A stretch of DNA of 35,525 nt, taken from assembly GCA_003281415.1 (NCBI GenBank), contig QCCC01000012.1, positions 1-35,525 of the forward strand, given 5' to 3'. The position numbers and the translations under genes are program-made. Each line of letters opens with the position of its first letter. Position 1 is the stretch's first letter. This DNA is from Prochlorococcus sp. AG-347-K15. Its GTDB lineage: Bacteria; Cyanobacteriota; Cyanobacteriia; PCC-6307; Cyanobiaceae. Shown here piece by piece: positions 1-8,040 of this stretch. Below the pieces are notes generated by a model. That model worked only from the letters and a program-made list of their open reading frames with translations, ran no database searches and was not told the DNA's origin.

Positions 1-1
1 A

Positions 2-538
2 AAGTTAGTTCAAAATGATTTTAAAGGTGCAGTTGTTTTTGTTATTGGTGAAAATGGGTTGAATCTGGCTAAAACTTGTAATGTTAATTTGCCAATTATC
101 AAAATTGGAAATTGGATAGGACCATTATTAGTTGATGCTGCAATAAAAAAAGTTAAAACTGTAATTCTTTTTGGTTATCACGGCAAATTAATTAAATTAG
201 CAGGTGGTATTTTTCATACGCATAATCATTTAGCTGATGCAAGAATTGAGATTCTTGTTTATCTAGCTGTTCAAGAAAAGATTCCCCCTGAAATCATAGT
301 TGAATTATCACAGTTAGATAATCTTGAGGATGCATTACTCTTGCTTGAAAAATTTAATAAATCTATAGCTGAACAATTATTTCAAAATTTATCAAATACG
401 ATTGAAAAGCGTTCTTTTGCTTATGTAAATAGGTACGTAAAAACTGATATGGAAATAGCATCGATCATTTTTGATAGAAAAAGGCAAATAAGGTGGACTG
501 GAAATAACGGTACAAAGTATATTTCTAGTTTTCAATGA
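2..538 (+). CDS. cbiD: Cobalt-precorrin-5B C1-methyltransferase, C-terminal part (truncated by window start)
   Basis: The frame is open from base 2, so the gene begins outside the window; 178 residues are visible. CbiD methylates C1 of the corrin ring in anaerobic (early cobalt insertion) cobalamin synthesis, using S-adenosylmethionine in the cytoplasm. The visible part holds the family's C-terminal signature: GNWIGPLLVDA, then FGYHGKLIKLAGGIFHTHN followed by LADARIEIL. A TTG at 59 lies inside the domain and is not the start. guaA follows 53 bp downstream on the same strand and may be co-transcribed. The frame is intact to its TGA stop. Identification is by recognised motifs and is strong; only the 5' end is missing. 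Confidence 0.93.
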   Translation, partial: KLVQNDFKGAVVFVIGENGLNLAKTCNVNLPIIKIGNWIGPLLVDAAIKKVKTVILFGYHGKLIKLAGGIFHTHNHLADARIEILVYLAVQEKIPPEIIVELSQLDNLEDALLLLEKFNKSIAEQLFQNLSNTIEKRSFAYVNRYVKTDMEIASIIFDRKRQIRWTGNNGTKYISSFQ

Positions 539-591
539 TATTTTTTTGATTTGATTATGCTTTTGTAAATAAATTGAGCTAACTTTTATAC

Positions 592-2178
592 ATGAGTCAA
601 AAATCTTTAAAAAAAGAACGAGATCCTGCAATATTAATTTTAGATTTCGGATCTCAATATTCTGAATTGATTGCAAGAAGAATTAGAGAAACTAATGTTT
701 TTTCTCTTGTAGTAAGTAACTGTATTTCAATTGAGGATATTAATGATATTAATCCTAATGGAATAATTTTGAGTGGAGGCCCAAATTCTGTATATGACAA
801 AAATGCTCCTAAATGTGATGAAAAAATTTTTAGTTTAGGAATCCCTATTCTTGGCATATGCTATGGAATGCAATTAATGGTTAAAGAACTTGGAGGATCT
901 GTTACTTCAGCAATTAACAAAGCTGAATATGGTAGAGCACCAATAAATATAGATTTAGAATGTGACCTTCTTTCTGATGTAGAAGATAAATCAATAATGT
1001 GGATGAGTCATGGTGATTCAATAAATTGTTTACCTGATGGATTTAATAAAATTGCGCATACCGAAAACACATTACACGCAGCAATTGCAAATGATAGAAA
1101 GAAATTATTTGGCGTACAATTTCATCCTGAAGTTATTCATTCAGAGTTTGGGATGAAAGTAATTAAAAACTTTGTTTATAAAATTTCTAGTTGTCCAGCT
1201 GATTGGACAACCGAAACCTTTATAGAGGAGACAATTCCCAGGATAAGAGAGCAAGTTGGCAATAAAAAAGTTTTGCTTGCCTTGTCAGGAGGAGTTGATT
1301 CATCAACTCTTGCTTTTTTACTTAATAAAGCAATTGGAAATCAGCTTACATGCATGTTTATAGACCAAGGTTTTATGAGAAAAGGTGAACCTGACTTTCT
1401 AATGAATTTTTTTGATAAGAAATTTCATATAAAGGTTGAATATATTAATGCTAGGGAAAGGTTTATCGCAAAATTAAAAGGGATTACTGATCCAGAACAA
1501 AAAAGGAAAATTATTGGTGAAGAATTTATAAGAGTATTTGAAGAAGAAAGTAATAGATTGGGACCTTTTCAGTATTTAGCCCAAGGTACTCTTTATCCTG
1601 ATGTTATTGAAAGTGCTGGCACTAATATTGATCCCAATACTGGTGAGAGAATAGCTGTAAAAATTAAGAGTCATCATAATGTTGGAGGATTACCAAAGGA
1701 TTTACAGTTTAAATTAGTTGAGCCTTTAAGAAAACTTTTTAAGGATGAAGTCCGAAAAGTGGGAGCTTCTTTAGGGTTGCCTGATGAAATTATAAAAAGG
1801 CATCCATTTCCAGGACCAGGTTTAGCAATAAGAATTTTGGGAGAAGTGTCCAATGAAAAGCTTGATTGTTTAAGAGATGCAGACTTGATAGTTAGAGACG
1901 AAATAAAAAAAGCAGGTCTTTATAATGAAATTTGGCAAGCGTTCGCAGTATTGTTGCCGGTAAAAACTGTTGGAGTTATGGGTGATAAAAGAACTTATGC
2001 ATGGCCAATAGTTTTACGTTGTGTATCTAGCGAAGATGGTATGACAGCAGATTGGTCAAAAATCCCTTTTCATATTTTAGAGAGAATTTCTAATAGAATC
2101 GTTAATGAAGTAAGTTCAGTTAATAGAGTTGTCTATGATATAACAAGTAAACCGCCTGGAACTATTGAGTGGGAATAG
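592..2178 (+). CDS. guaA: GMP synthase (glutamine-hydrolysing)
   Basis: Converts XMP to GMP using ATP and glutamine, the last step of GMP synthesis, in the cytoplasm. The 528-aa length is normal for the family. The N-terminal class I amidotransferase domain (about 13-200) has the nucleophile Cys90 in GICYGMQ and the His178/Glu180 pair in QFHPEV. The ATP-pyrophosphatase domain carries the P-loop SGGVDSS at 232-238. The C-terminal dimerisation domain ends with the family ending KPPGTIEWE. The ATG at 592 is the only sensible start, since the amidotransferase fold begins at about residue 13. It converges with the TPR-sulfotransferase gene downstream; no strong terminator hairpin is visible in the 68-bp gap. 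Confidence 0.98.
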   Translation: MSQKSLKKERDPAILILDFGSQYSELIARRIRETNVFSLVVSNCISIEDINDINPNGIILSGGPNSVYDKNAPKCDEKIFSLGIPILGICYGMQLMVKELGGSVTSAINKAEYGRAPINIDLECDLLSDVEDKSIMWMSHGDSINCLPDGFNKIAHTENTLHAAIANDRKKLFGVQFHPEVIHSEFGMKVIKNFVYKISSCPADWTTETFIEETIPRIREQVGNKKVLLALSGGVDSSTLAFLLNKAIGNQLTCMFIDQGFMRKGEPDFLMNFFDKKFHIKVEYINARERFIAKLKGITDPEQKRKIIGEEFIRVFEEESNRLGPFQYLAQGTLYPDVIESAGTNIDPNTGERIAVKIKSHHNVGGLPKDLQFKLVEPLRKLFKDEVRKVGASLGLPDEIIKRHPFPGPGLAIRILGEVSNEKLDCLRDADLIVRDEIKKAGLYNEIWQAFAVLLPVKTVGVMGDKRTYAWPIVLRCVSSEDGMTADWSKIPFHILERISNRIVNEVSSVNRVVYDITSKPPGTIEWE

Positions 2179-2246
2179 TTTGTAGGTCAATCAATGTAGT
2201 GAATAAATTGTTTAAATCTCATTAAATAATTACGAATAAAAAAGTT

Positions 2247-3836
2247 TTAATATTTAATAAGTTTTTTAAAATTTAGCTCACTAATAATTTTTTTTAAAGC
2301 TGGTTTTAATAGGATTTGATAATTTTTCCAGCTAGATATCTCTTTTTTATTAATGATTCTGGAGTCGACATTTTTTGCAGCTTTTATTGTGCTTTTATCA
2401 AGATAAGGTCTAAAGTAATTAGAATTATTTTTCCACCCAAGCCAATTTATAAGATTCTCTATTTCATTTTGAGTATTAGTAACTAAATCATCGTAACTAA
2501 GGTAATAAATTTTAGAATTGAATTTCTTTTTATATCTTTCCATTAATTGATGAATATTTATCCAAAGATTAGCTGATTCGATGATTGAAGAGGAATAAGT
2601 ATTTTTATTTCCCATATTTCTTTTATAAATTTCTTTTATATTGTCTAATGGATTTCTATAACAATAAATAATTTTGGCAGAAGGCATTTGACTAGCAATT
2701 AGGCCAATATAGATTAAATTCATTGGAGTGGTTGTGCAAAAAATTGATTCTTCCGTATATTTAATGTCTAAATTATCTAAAAATAGTTTGTATAAGTTTG
2801 GATTATTTGATTTGCCTTTTGCATCTAGATATTGTTTTATAGCTCTTTGAAGTGTTGAGCTTTCACCGCATTTGATTAAATTATCATTGCCGGCAAGTAT
2901 GGATTCGGTGATTGTCTTACCAGATCTTGGCATGCCAACGATAAAAATTATAGTTTTATGAGGCTCTTTTTTCTCTATAGTGTTTTTATTAATTTCCCAG
3001 TCTCTTTCGAAACTTTTTATCCTTAGCATTATTGATTCATAATCTGATCCATAAAGCGCATTATTTATATTATTAGCTTTTACTAAATATTTAGAGGCTT
3101 GAGAAAAGTTAGATCTTTCTTCTAAGATATTTGCTCTTGCAAAGTAAATATCAATTAGATCTATTTCTTTCTGATTTACTAATATTTCTTCTGAAAATAA
3201 TTTATCTTTCCAGTTATTATTATTGGCATACTTTAAAAGAGAAAGTGAAAAATATGCCTTTGCTAGAAAAGGGTTTTTTTCAATAGCTTTACAAAGTGCT
3301 ATTTCTGCCTCATCTGATTTGTCAAGTTCTTCAAGAATATTTCCTAGATTACAATACGCTTCAGCTGAATTAGGATCCAATTTTATAGCTTTTCGCGTGT
3401 ATATTTCTGCTTCTTTAAGTTTGCCAAATTCTTTGAGAATATTTCCTAGATTAGAATACGCTTCAGCTAAATTAGGATCCAATTTTATAGCTTTTCGTGT
3501 GTATATTTCTGCTTCTTTAAGTTTGCCAATATTAATTAAAATACTTCCTATATTAAAATGATAATCCGCAAAATTAGGATCCAATTTTATAGCTTTTCGC
3601 GTGTATATTTCTGCTTCTTTTAATTTACCTTCATTAAGTAATATTACTCCATAATTAGAGTAAACTCTATGGTCATTGAAACCTTCATTTATGACGTGTT
3701 GATAATAATTAGTTGCTTCTTGAATACGCCCCTTTAGATGGAATTCAATTGCTTTATTAACTAATTCTTCTGTAGATGGTTCTTTTTTTTTATTATTGTT
3801 CTTTTTTGATTTATAAAGATCTTTAAAATTTTTCAT
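2247..3836 (-). CDS. TPR-repeat protein with C-terminal sulfotransferase domain (paralogue 1)
   Basis: A 529-aa protein. About five TPR units of 34 residues fill the N-terminal part (about 24-195), with the recurring block AEIYTRKAIKLDPN. A sulfotransferase domain follows: VGMPRSGKTITES (about 300-312) matches the 5'-phosphosulfate-binding loop, and IIYCYRNPLDNI (about 389-400) matches the 3'-phosphate motif. Such enzymes transfer sulfate from PAPS to an acceptor; the acceptor here is unknown, and TPRs probably bind a partner or substrate. The ATG at 3836 is preferred over an in-frame TTG at 3848, because the next gene's product starts the same way (MK-F-DLYKSKK). No signal peptide or membrane helix is seen. 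It is a tandem paralogue of the gene at 4193-6151. Three TPR units are nearly identical in DNA, a sign of recent expansion. Confidence 0.85.
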   Translation of the reverse strand: MKNFKDLYKSKKNNNKKKEPSTEELVNKAIEFHLKGRIQEATNYYQHVINEGFNDHRVYSNYGVILLNEGKLKEAEIYTRKAIKLDPNFADYHFNIGSILINIGKLKEAEIYTRKAIKLDPNLAEAYSNLGNILKEFGKLKEAEIYTRKAIKLDPNSAEAYCNLGNILEELDKSDEAEIALCKAIEKNPFLAKAYFSLSLLKYANNNNWKDKLFSEEILVNQKEIDLIDIYFARANILEERSNFSQASKYLVKANNINNALYGSDYESIMLRIKSFERDWEINKNTIEKKEPHKTIIFIVGMPRSGKTITESILAGNDNLIKCGESSTLQRAIKQYLDAKGKSNNPNLYKLFLDNLDIKYTEESIFCTTTPMNLIYIGLIASQMPSAKIIYCYRNPLDNIKEIYKRNMGNKNTYSSSIIESANLWINIHQLMERYKKKFNSKIYYLSYDDLVTNTQNEIENLINWLGWKNNSNYFRPYLDKSTIKAAKNVDSRIINKKEISSWKNYQILLKPALKKIISELNFKKLIKY

Positions 3837-3940
3837 TTTAAAATTCAAAAAATTTCAACTTTTGAATATATTAATATCAAATATGGGAAATAGGTTAATA
3901 CTAGATTGTCTTTTGAGGAAGTAGTAATTGAAGAATGGGT

Positions 3941-4152
3941 GTGTTTAGATGACTAAAAAAATTATGACAAAGTGAAGGATGAAATCTATCAAAAACTTGT
4001 GTAGATTTTTGAAAGATTATGAGTTGCAATGATACAAGATTCTTAATTCGTTTTGCCGCAGGTTTGATGAGAAACTGCTCTATTGATAGAAAACATTCAT
4101 ATCAGTCTGTTTCAAGGTGTGAAAAATGAATTTTCTATTGAATGGGAGTAAG
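3941..4152. repeat. 212-bp duplicated intergenic element, copy A
   Basis: Matches 6255-6466 over 212 positions without gaps at about 81% identity by hand count (first 90 bp about 91%, middle about 72%). It lies 105 bp upstream of the ATG of paralogue 1, the same spacing as copy B to paralogue 2, so gene plus upstream DNA was duplicated as one unit. In the plus-strand frame starting at 3963 it ends in FQGVKNEFSIEWE then stop, but the frame is broken by several stops, two of them shared with copy B. It may be a decayed coding fragment or a non-coding RNA; neither is proven. Confidence 0.8.
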
Positions 4153-4154
4153 CG

Positions 4155-4180
4155 ATCTCAGCTTTTTTTGAGATGTTTTT
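4155..4180 (+). terminator. Possible intrinsic terminator after repeat copy A
   Basis: The inverted repeat ATCTCA (4155-4160) / TGAGAT (4169-4174) is followed by G and five T on the plus strand. This would end a plus-strand transcript running through repeat copy A. On the minus strand, downstream of paralogue 2, the same hairpin lacks a T-run immediately after it. The stem is short, so confidence is moderate. Confidence 0.4.
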
Positions 4181-4192
4181 ATGAATATTATT

Positions 4193-6151
4193 TCATATAA
4201 TTTTTGATAAAATTCGTTCAACTGGTTTAAGCATTTCCATATAATTTATACTCTTATTAAGATAGGAAGAATTAAAATTTTTAAAATCATTTTTTGATTC
4301 AATGCTTCCTTGAGGTATTAGTTGAGGAGTTAGATATTTTTCATCATATTCCCATTTCAACCATTTTATTAATGACTTAATCTCTCTTTTAGGATCTTTA
4401 ATTAATTGATCATAGTTTAGAAAATAAATTTTATTTTTTAATTTATTTCTATATTCTTCCATTTGAGAATTAATAATCACCATTATTTTTGACAGGTCAA
4501 TTACAGAAGTTTTTAGGGTTAAATAATTTTGTAGGTTATATTTATATAGTTCAACAATATGATCTTTTGGATTTCTATAGCAATAAATTATTTTTGATTG
4601 TGGCATTTGATAAGCTATTAATCCCGTGTAAAGAATATTATTAGGTGATGTATGACTGGTATAATCAAATGCATCTAAATTTGTGTCTAATTTCTGAAGG
4701 AAAAATTCATATAAATTGGGTCTTGTGTAATCTTTAGATTTGTTTTTATATTCACTTTTTAAAAAATTATATCCTTCCGCAATTTGAGCCATCATATTTT
4801 TGTCGCCTCCTTTATCTGGATGATATTGCTTAGCAAGTTTCAGATAAGCCATTCTTATCTCTTTATATGTTGAGTAAATGCTAATTCCCAATCTCTTAAA
4901 AGCTATCTCAATATTTTTGTAATCTCTTATTACTTCTGAAATGCCTTTACGGTCTCCAAAGTTTTTAACTAAATTATTTTTAGATAATATCGACTCTACA
5001 GTGCTTTTACCTGATCTTGGTAAGCCAACAGTAAATATTGGAGTAGGAAGGTCTTTTAATGAATCTTCTATATAAGAAATATTTTTTATTTCTAATATAT
5101 ATGAATTATCTCTATTAAGAGATTCTTTGAAGCTCGTGAAATTGGATTTAAATTTTTTTCTGGTAATTAAATTAGCTATCCTAAACATTCTGAAACTTTC
5201 TTTATAGTCTTTTTTTCTTTCGAGAATATTTCCTCTAGCAAAGTAAATATCAGCTTTATTTGTCTTTTCTAGATTATCTTTACTTTTCAATATTTCTTCA
5301 GAGAATAAGTTTGTTATTAGATAATCATTTGCCTTAGGAATAATGAATAAGGACAGAACAAAATAAGCTTTAGCGAAATCAGGATTTATTTCAATTGCTT
5401 TGCGAAGAGATATTTCTGCCTTTTTTAAATTACCTAGATCTTTAAATAAAATTCCTAAATTTAAATGCGCTGGTGCGAAATCAGGATTTATTTCAATTGC
5501 TTTACGGTATGATAATTCTGCTTCTTGATGTTTACCAATATCACTTAATAAAATTCCAAGATTATAATGTGCATTTGCGAAATCAGGATTTAATTTAATT
5601 GCTTTGCGGTATGATAATACTGCTTCTTGATGTTTACCAATATCACTTAATACACTTCCAAGATTGTAATGTGCATTTGCGAAATCAGGATTTAATTTAA
5701 TTGCTTTGCGAAAAGATATTTTTGCTTCTTGAGGCTTGTTGATATCATGTAATATGATTCCAAGATTGTAATGTGCGTCTGCGAAATCAGGATTTATTTC
5801 AATAGCTTTTCTTGTGTGTAATTCAGCAGCTTGTGGTTCTTCAAGATCTATCAATAATTTTCCAAGATTAGAATGTGCGTCTGCGAAATCAGGATTTATT
5901 TCAATTGCTTTGTGATAAAACTTTGATGCTGCCTCTAGTTTGTTGAGACTTTGTAAAATAATTGCATAATTAGAAAATACTCTCTCATCCTTACATTTTT
6001 CACTGATTAATTTTTGATAATATTTTGCCGCTTCTTGGATATTACCTTTTAAATGAAACTGAATTGCTTTACTAATTATTTGTTTTTGAGTAGATTTTGT
6101 TTGTTTGTTTATTTTCTTTTTAGATTTATAAAGATCCCCAAAACCTTTCAT
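4193..6151 (-). CDS. TPR-repeat sulfotransferase with inserted DnaJ J-domain (paralogue 2)
   Basis: A 652-aa protein. Residues about 23-270 form seven or eight 34-residue TPRs with the recurring block KAIEINPDFA. A sulfotransferase domain follows: VGLPRSGKS at about 375-383 (5'-phosphosulfate loop of PAPS binding) and IIYCYRNPKD at about 521-530 (3'-phosphate motif). Between them, residues about 418-468 read as a J-domain: FKRLGI, then STYKEIRMAYLKLAKQY, the HPD tripeptide at 444-446, KGGD, and the helix III-like AQIAEGYNFL. J-domains stimulate Hsp70 ATPase through HPD. Paralogue 1 lacks this stretch, its spacing between the two motifs being about 55 residues shorter. The ATG at 6151 is preferred over a TTG at 6202 because MKGFGDLYKSKKK aligns with the paralogue's start. 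Substrate and Hsp70 partner are unknown. Confidence 0.85.
   Translation of the reverse strand: MKGFGDLYKSKKKINKQTKSTQKQIISKAIQFHLKGNIQEAAKYYQKLISEKCKDERVFSNYAIILQSLNKLEAASKFYHKAIEINPDFADAHSNLGKLLIDLEEPQAAELHTRKAIEINPDFADAHYNLGIILHDINKPQEAKISFRKAIKLNPDFANAHYNLGSVLSDIGKHQEAVLSYRKAIKLNPDFANAHYNLGILLSDIGKHQEAELSYRKAIEINPDFAPAHLNLGILFKDLGNLKKAEISLRKAIEINPDFAKAYFVLSLFIIPKANDYLITNLFSEEILKSKDNLEKTNKADIYFARGNILERKKDYKESFRMFRIANLITRKKFKSNFTSFKESLNRDNSYILEIKNISYIEDSLKDLPTPIFTVGLPRSGKSTVESILSKNNLVKNFGDRKGISEVIRDYKNIEIAFKRLGISIYSTYKEIRMAYLKLAKQYHPDKGGDKNMMAQIAEGYNFLKSEYKNKSKDYTRPNLYEFFLQKLDTNLDAFDYTSHTSPNNILYTGLIAYQMPQSKIIYCYRNPKDHIVELYKYNLQNYLTLKTSVIDLSKIMVIINSQMEEYRNKLKNKIYFLNYDQLIKDPKREIKSLIKWLKWEYDEKYLTPQLIPQGSIESKNDFKNFNSSYLNKSINYMEMLKPVERILSKII
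4748..4900 (-). other. J-domain coding insert inside the sulfotransferase domain
   Basis: This is the segment of the preceding gene that encodes the J-domain-like residues (helix I/II, HPD loop, helix III). The reading frame is continuous on both sides, and sulfotransferase sequence resumes afterwards (RPNLYEFFLQKLD, matching NPNLYKLFLDNLD in paralogue 1). It is therefore an internal insertion rather than a terminal fusion. Confidence 0.8.
5373..5914 (-). repeat. Six near-identical 102-bp TPR-coding DNA repeats
   Basis: The plus-strand string GCGAAATCAGGATTTA recurs starting at 5373, 5475, 5577, 5679, 5781 and 5883, exactly 102 bp apart (34 codons, one TPR). Bases between the anchors are also highly alike. 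Paralogue 1 has its own version, TAGGATCCAATTTTATAGC, at 3371, 3473 and 3575. This is coding DNA with recent unit duplication or gene conversion. Confidence 0.9.
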
Positions 6152-6521
6152 ATTTAAAAATAATTTTAAAAGATGTAATTTAATTATCTTACACTTTTGC
6201 AAAAAAAATAAAAACTGGAATACATTTTGGTGAATTAGTAAATTAATAAGTGAAGTGTTTAGATGACTAAAAAAATGATGACAAAGTGAAGGATGAAATC
6301 TATGAAAAACTGGGGTAGAATTATCAAAGATTATGAGTTGCGATGATACAAAATTTCTACTTCGGTTTGCTGCTGGCTTACTATGAAACTGTCCTATTCA
6401 AAGCAACTAATCATACCAGTTGTTTTCAAGGGGTTAAAAATGCCTTTTCTGTTGAACGGGATTAGGTAAACAAATTTAATATTTTATGTAAGAAATATTT
6501 TTAAATGAGATACACATCGTA
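6152..6521. other. 370-bp intergenic region between paralogue 2 and the nuclease gene
   Basis: It separates divergent genes, so it should hold promoters for both. It contains about 103 bp of A+T-rich sequence upstream of paralogue 2, then the 212-bp element copy B, then 55 bp before the nuclease ATG. In that last part AATATTT and AAATATT flank a short loop, forming a weak hairpin. No intact gene is seen. Confidence 0.7.
6255..6466. repeat. 212-bp duplicated intergenic element, copy B
   Basis: Partner of copy A at 3941-4152, aligned without gaps. It starts 104 bp upstream of the paralogue 2 ATG. The plus-strand frame from 6277 to the TAG at 6465 has 63 codons with only two internal stops (TAG and TGA, both also present in copy A). 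Its last uninterrupted part reads VAMIQNFYFGLLLAYYETV, then on to FQGVKNAFSVERD and stop. It is less decayed than copy A in this frame. No protein family is recognised. Confidence 0.8.
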
Positions 6522-7235
6522 ATGAACGAGATTATTAAATTAAGTAGATCTACTGTTGAAAAATATCTTAGTTGTCCAAGATGTTGTGTACTTGACAAAA
6601 AATATAAAATAAAACCACCATCATTACCATTCACTCTAAATATAGCTGTAGATAATTTGTGTAAAAATGAATTTGATCACTACAGAAGAATTCAAGAACC
6701 TCATCCTTTATTTATTAAATATAGTATTGATGCTATTCCTTTTAAACATAAAGATTTAGAACGCTGGAGAAGTAATTTTCAAGGTATAAGGTATAAGTCT
6801 ATTGAACATCAGTATGATTTTGGCGGAGCCGTAGATGATGTTTGGCAGAAAAAAAATGGTGATCTTATTATTGTAGATGTAAAAGCAACATCAAGAAATA
6901 ATTTTGATTGGTCCGAAACTTTTAATAAATATGAATATGCAAAAGCTTATAAGAGACAATTAGAAATGTATCAATGGCTATTTACAAAGAATGGTTTTAC
7001 CGTTGCGAAAGAAGCTTATCTTTTATATTTTAATGGGAGGAAAAATGAAGCAGTATTTAATAATCAATTAAATTTTGATGTACATCTTATTAAAATAGAT
7101 TGTTCTACATCATGGGTAGAAAATAAGATAATTGATACGGTTAATTTATTACGTTCGGATATTTTCCCTAAACCATCATTAAATTGCGAATACTGCAATT
7201 ATTTAAAGAGGCGTTGGCAGTTATCAGTAACTTAA
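6522..7235 (+). CDS. PD-(D/E)XK nuclease-superfamily protein (RecB/Cas4-like), stand-alone
   Basis: A 237-aa protein with the motif order of the RecB/Cas4 branch of PD-(D/E)XK nucleases: an early helix (STVEKYLSCPRCC, 10-22), the metal-binding Asp at about 105 in GGAVDD, the D-x-K motif at 119-121 in IIVDVKAT, and the Q-x3-Y motif at 146-150 (QLEMYQW). Cys18, Cys21 and Cys22 near the N-terminus and Cys222/Cys225 near the C-terminus resemble, but do not exactly match, the four-Cys iron-sulfur pattern of Cas4/AddB. No cas gene, helicase or CRISPR array is nearby, so a CRISPR role is not supported. It probably acts on DNA ends in repair or recombination; this is inference. It starts at an ATG, divergent from the TPR-sulfotransferase. 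Confidence 0.8.
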   Translation: MNEIIKLSRSTVEKYLSCPRCCVLDKKYKIKPPSLPFTLNIAVDNLCKNEFDHYRRIQEPHPLFIKYSIDAIPFKHKDLERWRSNFQGIRYKSIEHQYDFGGAVDDVWQKKNGDLIIVDVKATSRNNFDWSETFNKYEYAKAYKRQLEMYQWLFTKNGFTVAKEAYLLYFNGRKNEAVFNNQLNFDVHLIKIDCSTSWVENKIIDTVNLLRSDIFPKPSLNCEYCNYLKRRWQLSVT

Positions 7236-7323
7236 ATTCAACATCCGAGGAAAAATTGTTTTGATAGTGCTGGAAAAATAGTTAATAAAAGATAATCTTT
7301 AATTAGATTATAAATTTTTAGTT

Positions 7324-7932
7324 TTGATAAAATTAAAAAATTCTGAAAGAAAGATAACTAATCATCTTCAAAAAGATGTAGTAAATGTTTCTGGCAAAAC
7401 AATTTTTATTAATCCTTTTTTGTATTGGCGCAGGTTTGACGAAAATACCAATAGATGGCTTAGAGAACCTGGGCAAATGTCAGAGGATCAAATTCAACCT
7501 AATAGGAACCGTTTTTATCCAGAAATAGAGTGGGCAGATTTAAGCGATGATCAAAAGCTCATCAAAGATGCCACCGTTGAAATGTTTTTAAAAACTTTAG
7601 ACTTGATAAGTACTTTTCATCCTTATCTTAATTCAGGGCAGCTATTAGAAGTTGAGCGAAAAATGGCGATCACAAAAAAGATCCCTTTTGAAAAGTGGGT
7701 TGCGAAATCTTTCGCCAAAAAAGCGAGATTATTAGAAAATGAAAAAAGAAAATTTCATAGAGAAAGGTTTTTTAGTAGTTGGAGGGAATGGTTTAGTCTT
7801 GAAAATACTCAACAAGCTATTGTGCCATTGATCGTCACGATATTTATTTCATCATTCATTGGCTGGTCATTAGGCATATCAAAGAATAGTTGCAATCCTT
7901 ATTTTGAGCAAAACAGAGATCAATTAAATTAA
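7324..7932 (+). CDS. Hypothetical protein with C-terminal membrane anchor
   Basis: A 202-aa protein that I cannot assign to a family. The soluble N-terminal part is rich in aromatic and charged residues (FLYWRRFDENTNRWLREPG at about 32-50). It is followed by a basic, helix-rich segment (about 105-160) and one hydrophobic helix at about 165-184 (IVPLIVTIFISSFIGWSLG), suggesting a tail-anchored membrane protein facing the cytoplasm. The only usable start is TTG at 7324; the next in-frame ATG would remove 51 residues including the WRRF block. It sits between the nuclease and the PBP2 gene, and a cell-envelope role is possible only by association. Confidence 0.75.
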   Translation: MIKLKNSERKITNHLQKDVVNVSGKTIFINPFLYWRRFDENTNRWLREPGQMSEDQIQPNRNRFYPEIEWADLSDDQKLIKDATVEMFLKTLDLISTFHPYLNSGQLLEVERKMAITKKIPFEKWVAKSFAKKARLLENEKRKFHRERFFSSWREWFSLENTQQAIVPLIVTIFISSFIGWSLGISKNSCNPYFEQNRDQLN

Positions 7933-8040
7933 TTTGTTTATGATATTTTTTCAGTATTGGACTTAATATTATTTTGATAAAATAAATTTTTTTATTTAAA
8001 ATTATTTTAGATAAAATCAACCTAAAAAAGTATAAGTGCT

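Larger units (their letters stand above)
3837..4192. other. 356-bp intergenic region between the two TPR-sulfotransferase genes
   Basis: No intact gene is seen. It holds, left to right, about 104 bp of A+T-rich sequence upstream of paralogue 1 (promoter/leader expected, no clear -35/-10 picked), the 212-bp duplicated element copy A, and a hairpin with a T-run that could terminate plus-strand transcription. Confidence 0.7.

Noticed and set aside
3223-3561. A 112-codon open frame on the plus strand across the TPR repeats of paralogue 1
   Set aside because: It is antisense to a well-supported gene and its repeated peptide simply mirrors the 102-bp TPR DNA repeats; no independent start signal or family.
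5373-5914. Regularly spaced repeats that might suggest a CRISPR array
   Set aside because: The period is exactly 102 bp, the spacers are also alike, and the units encode in-frame TPRs.
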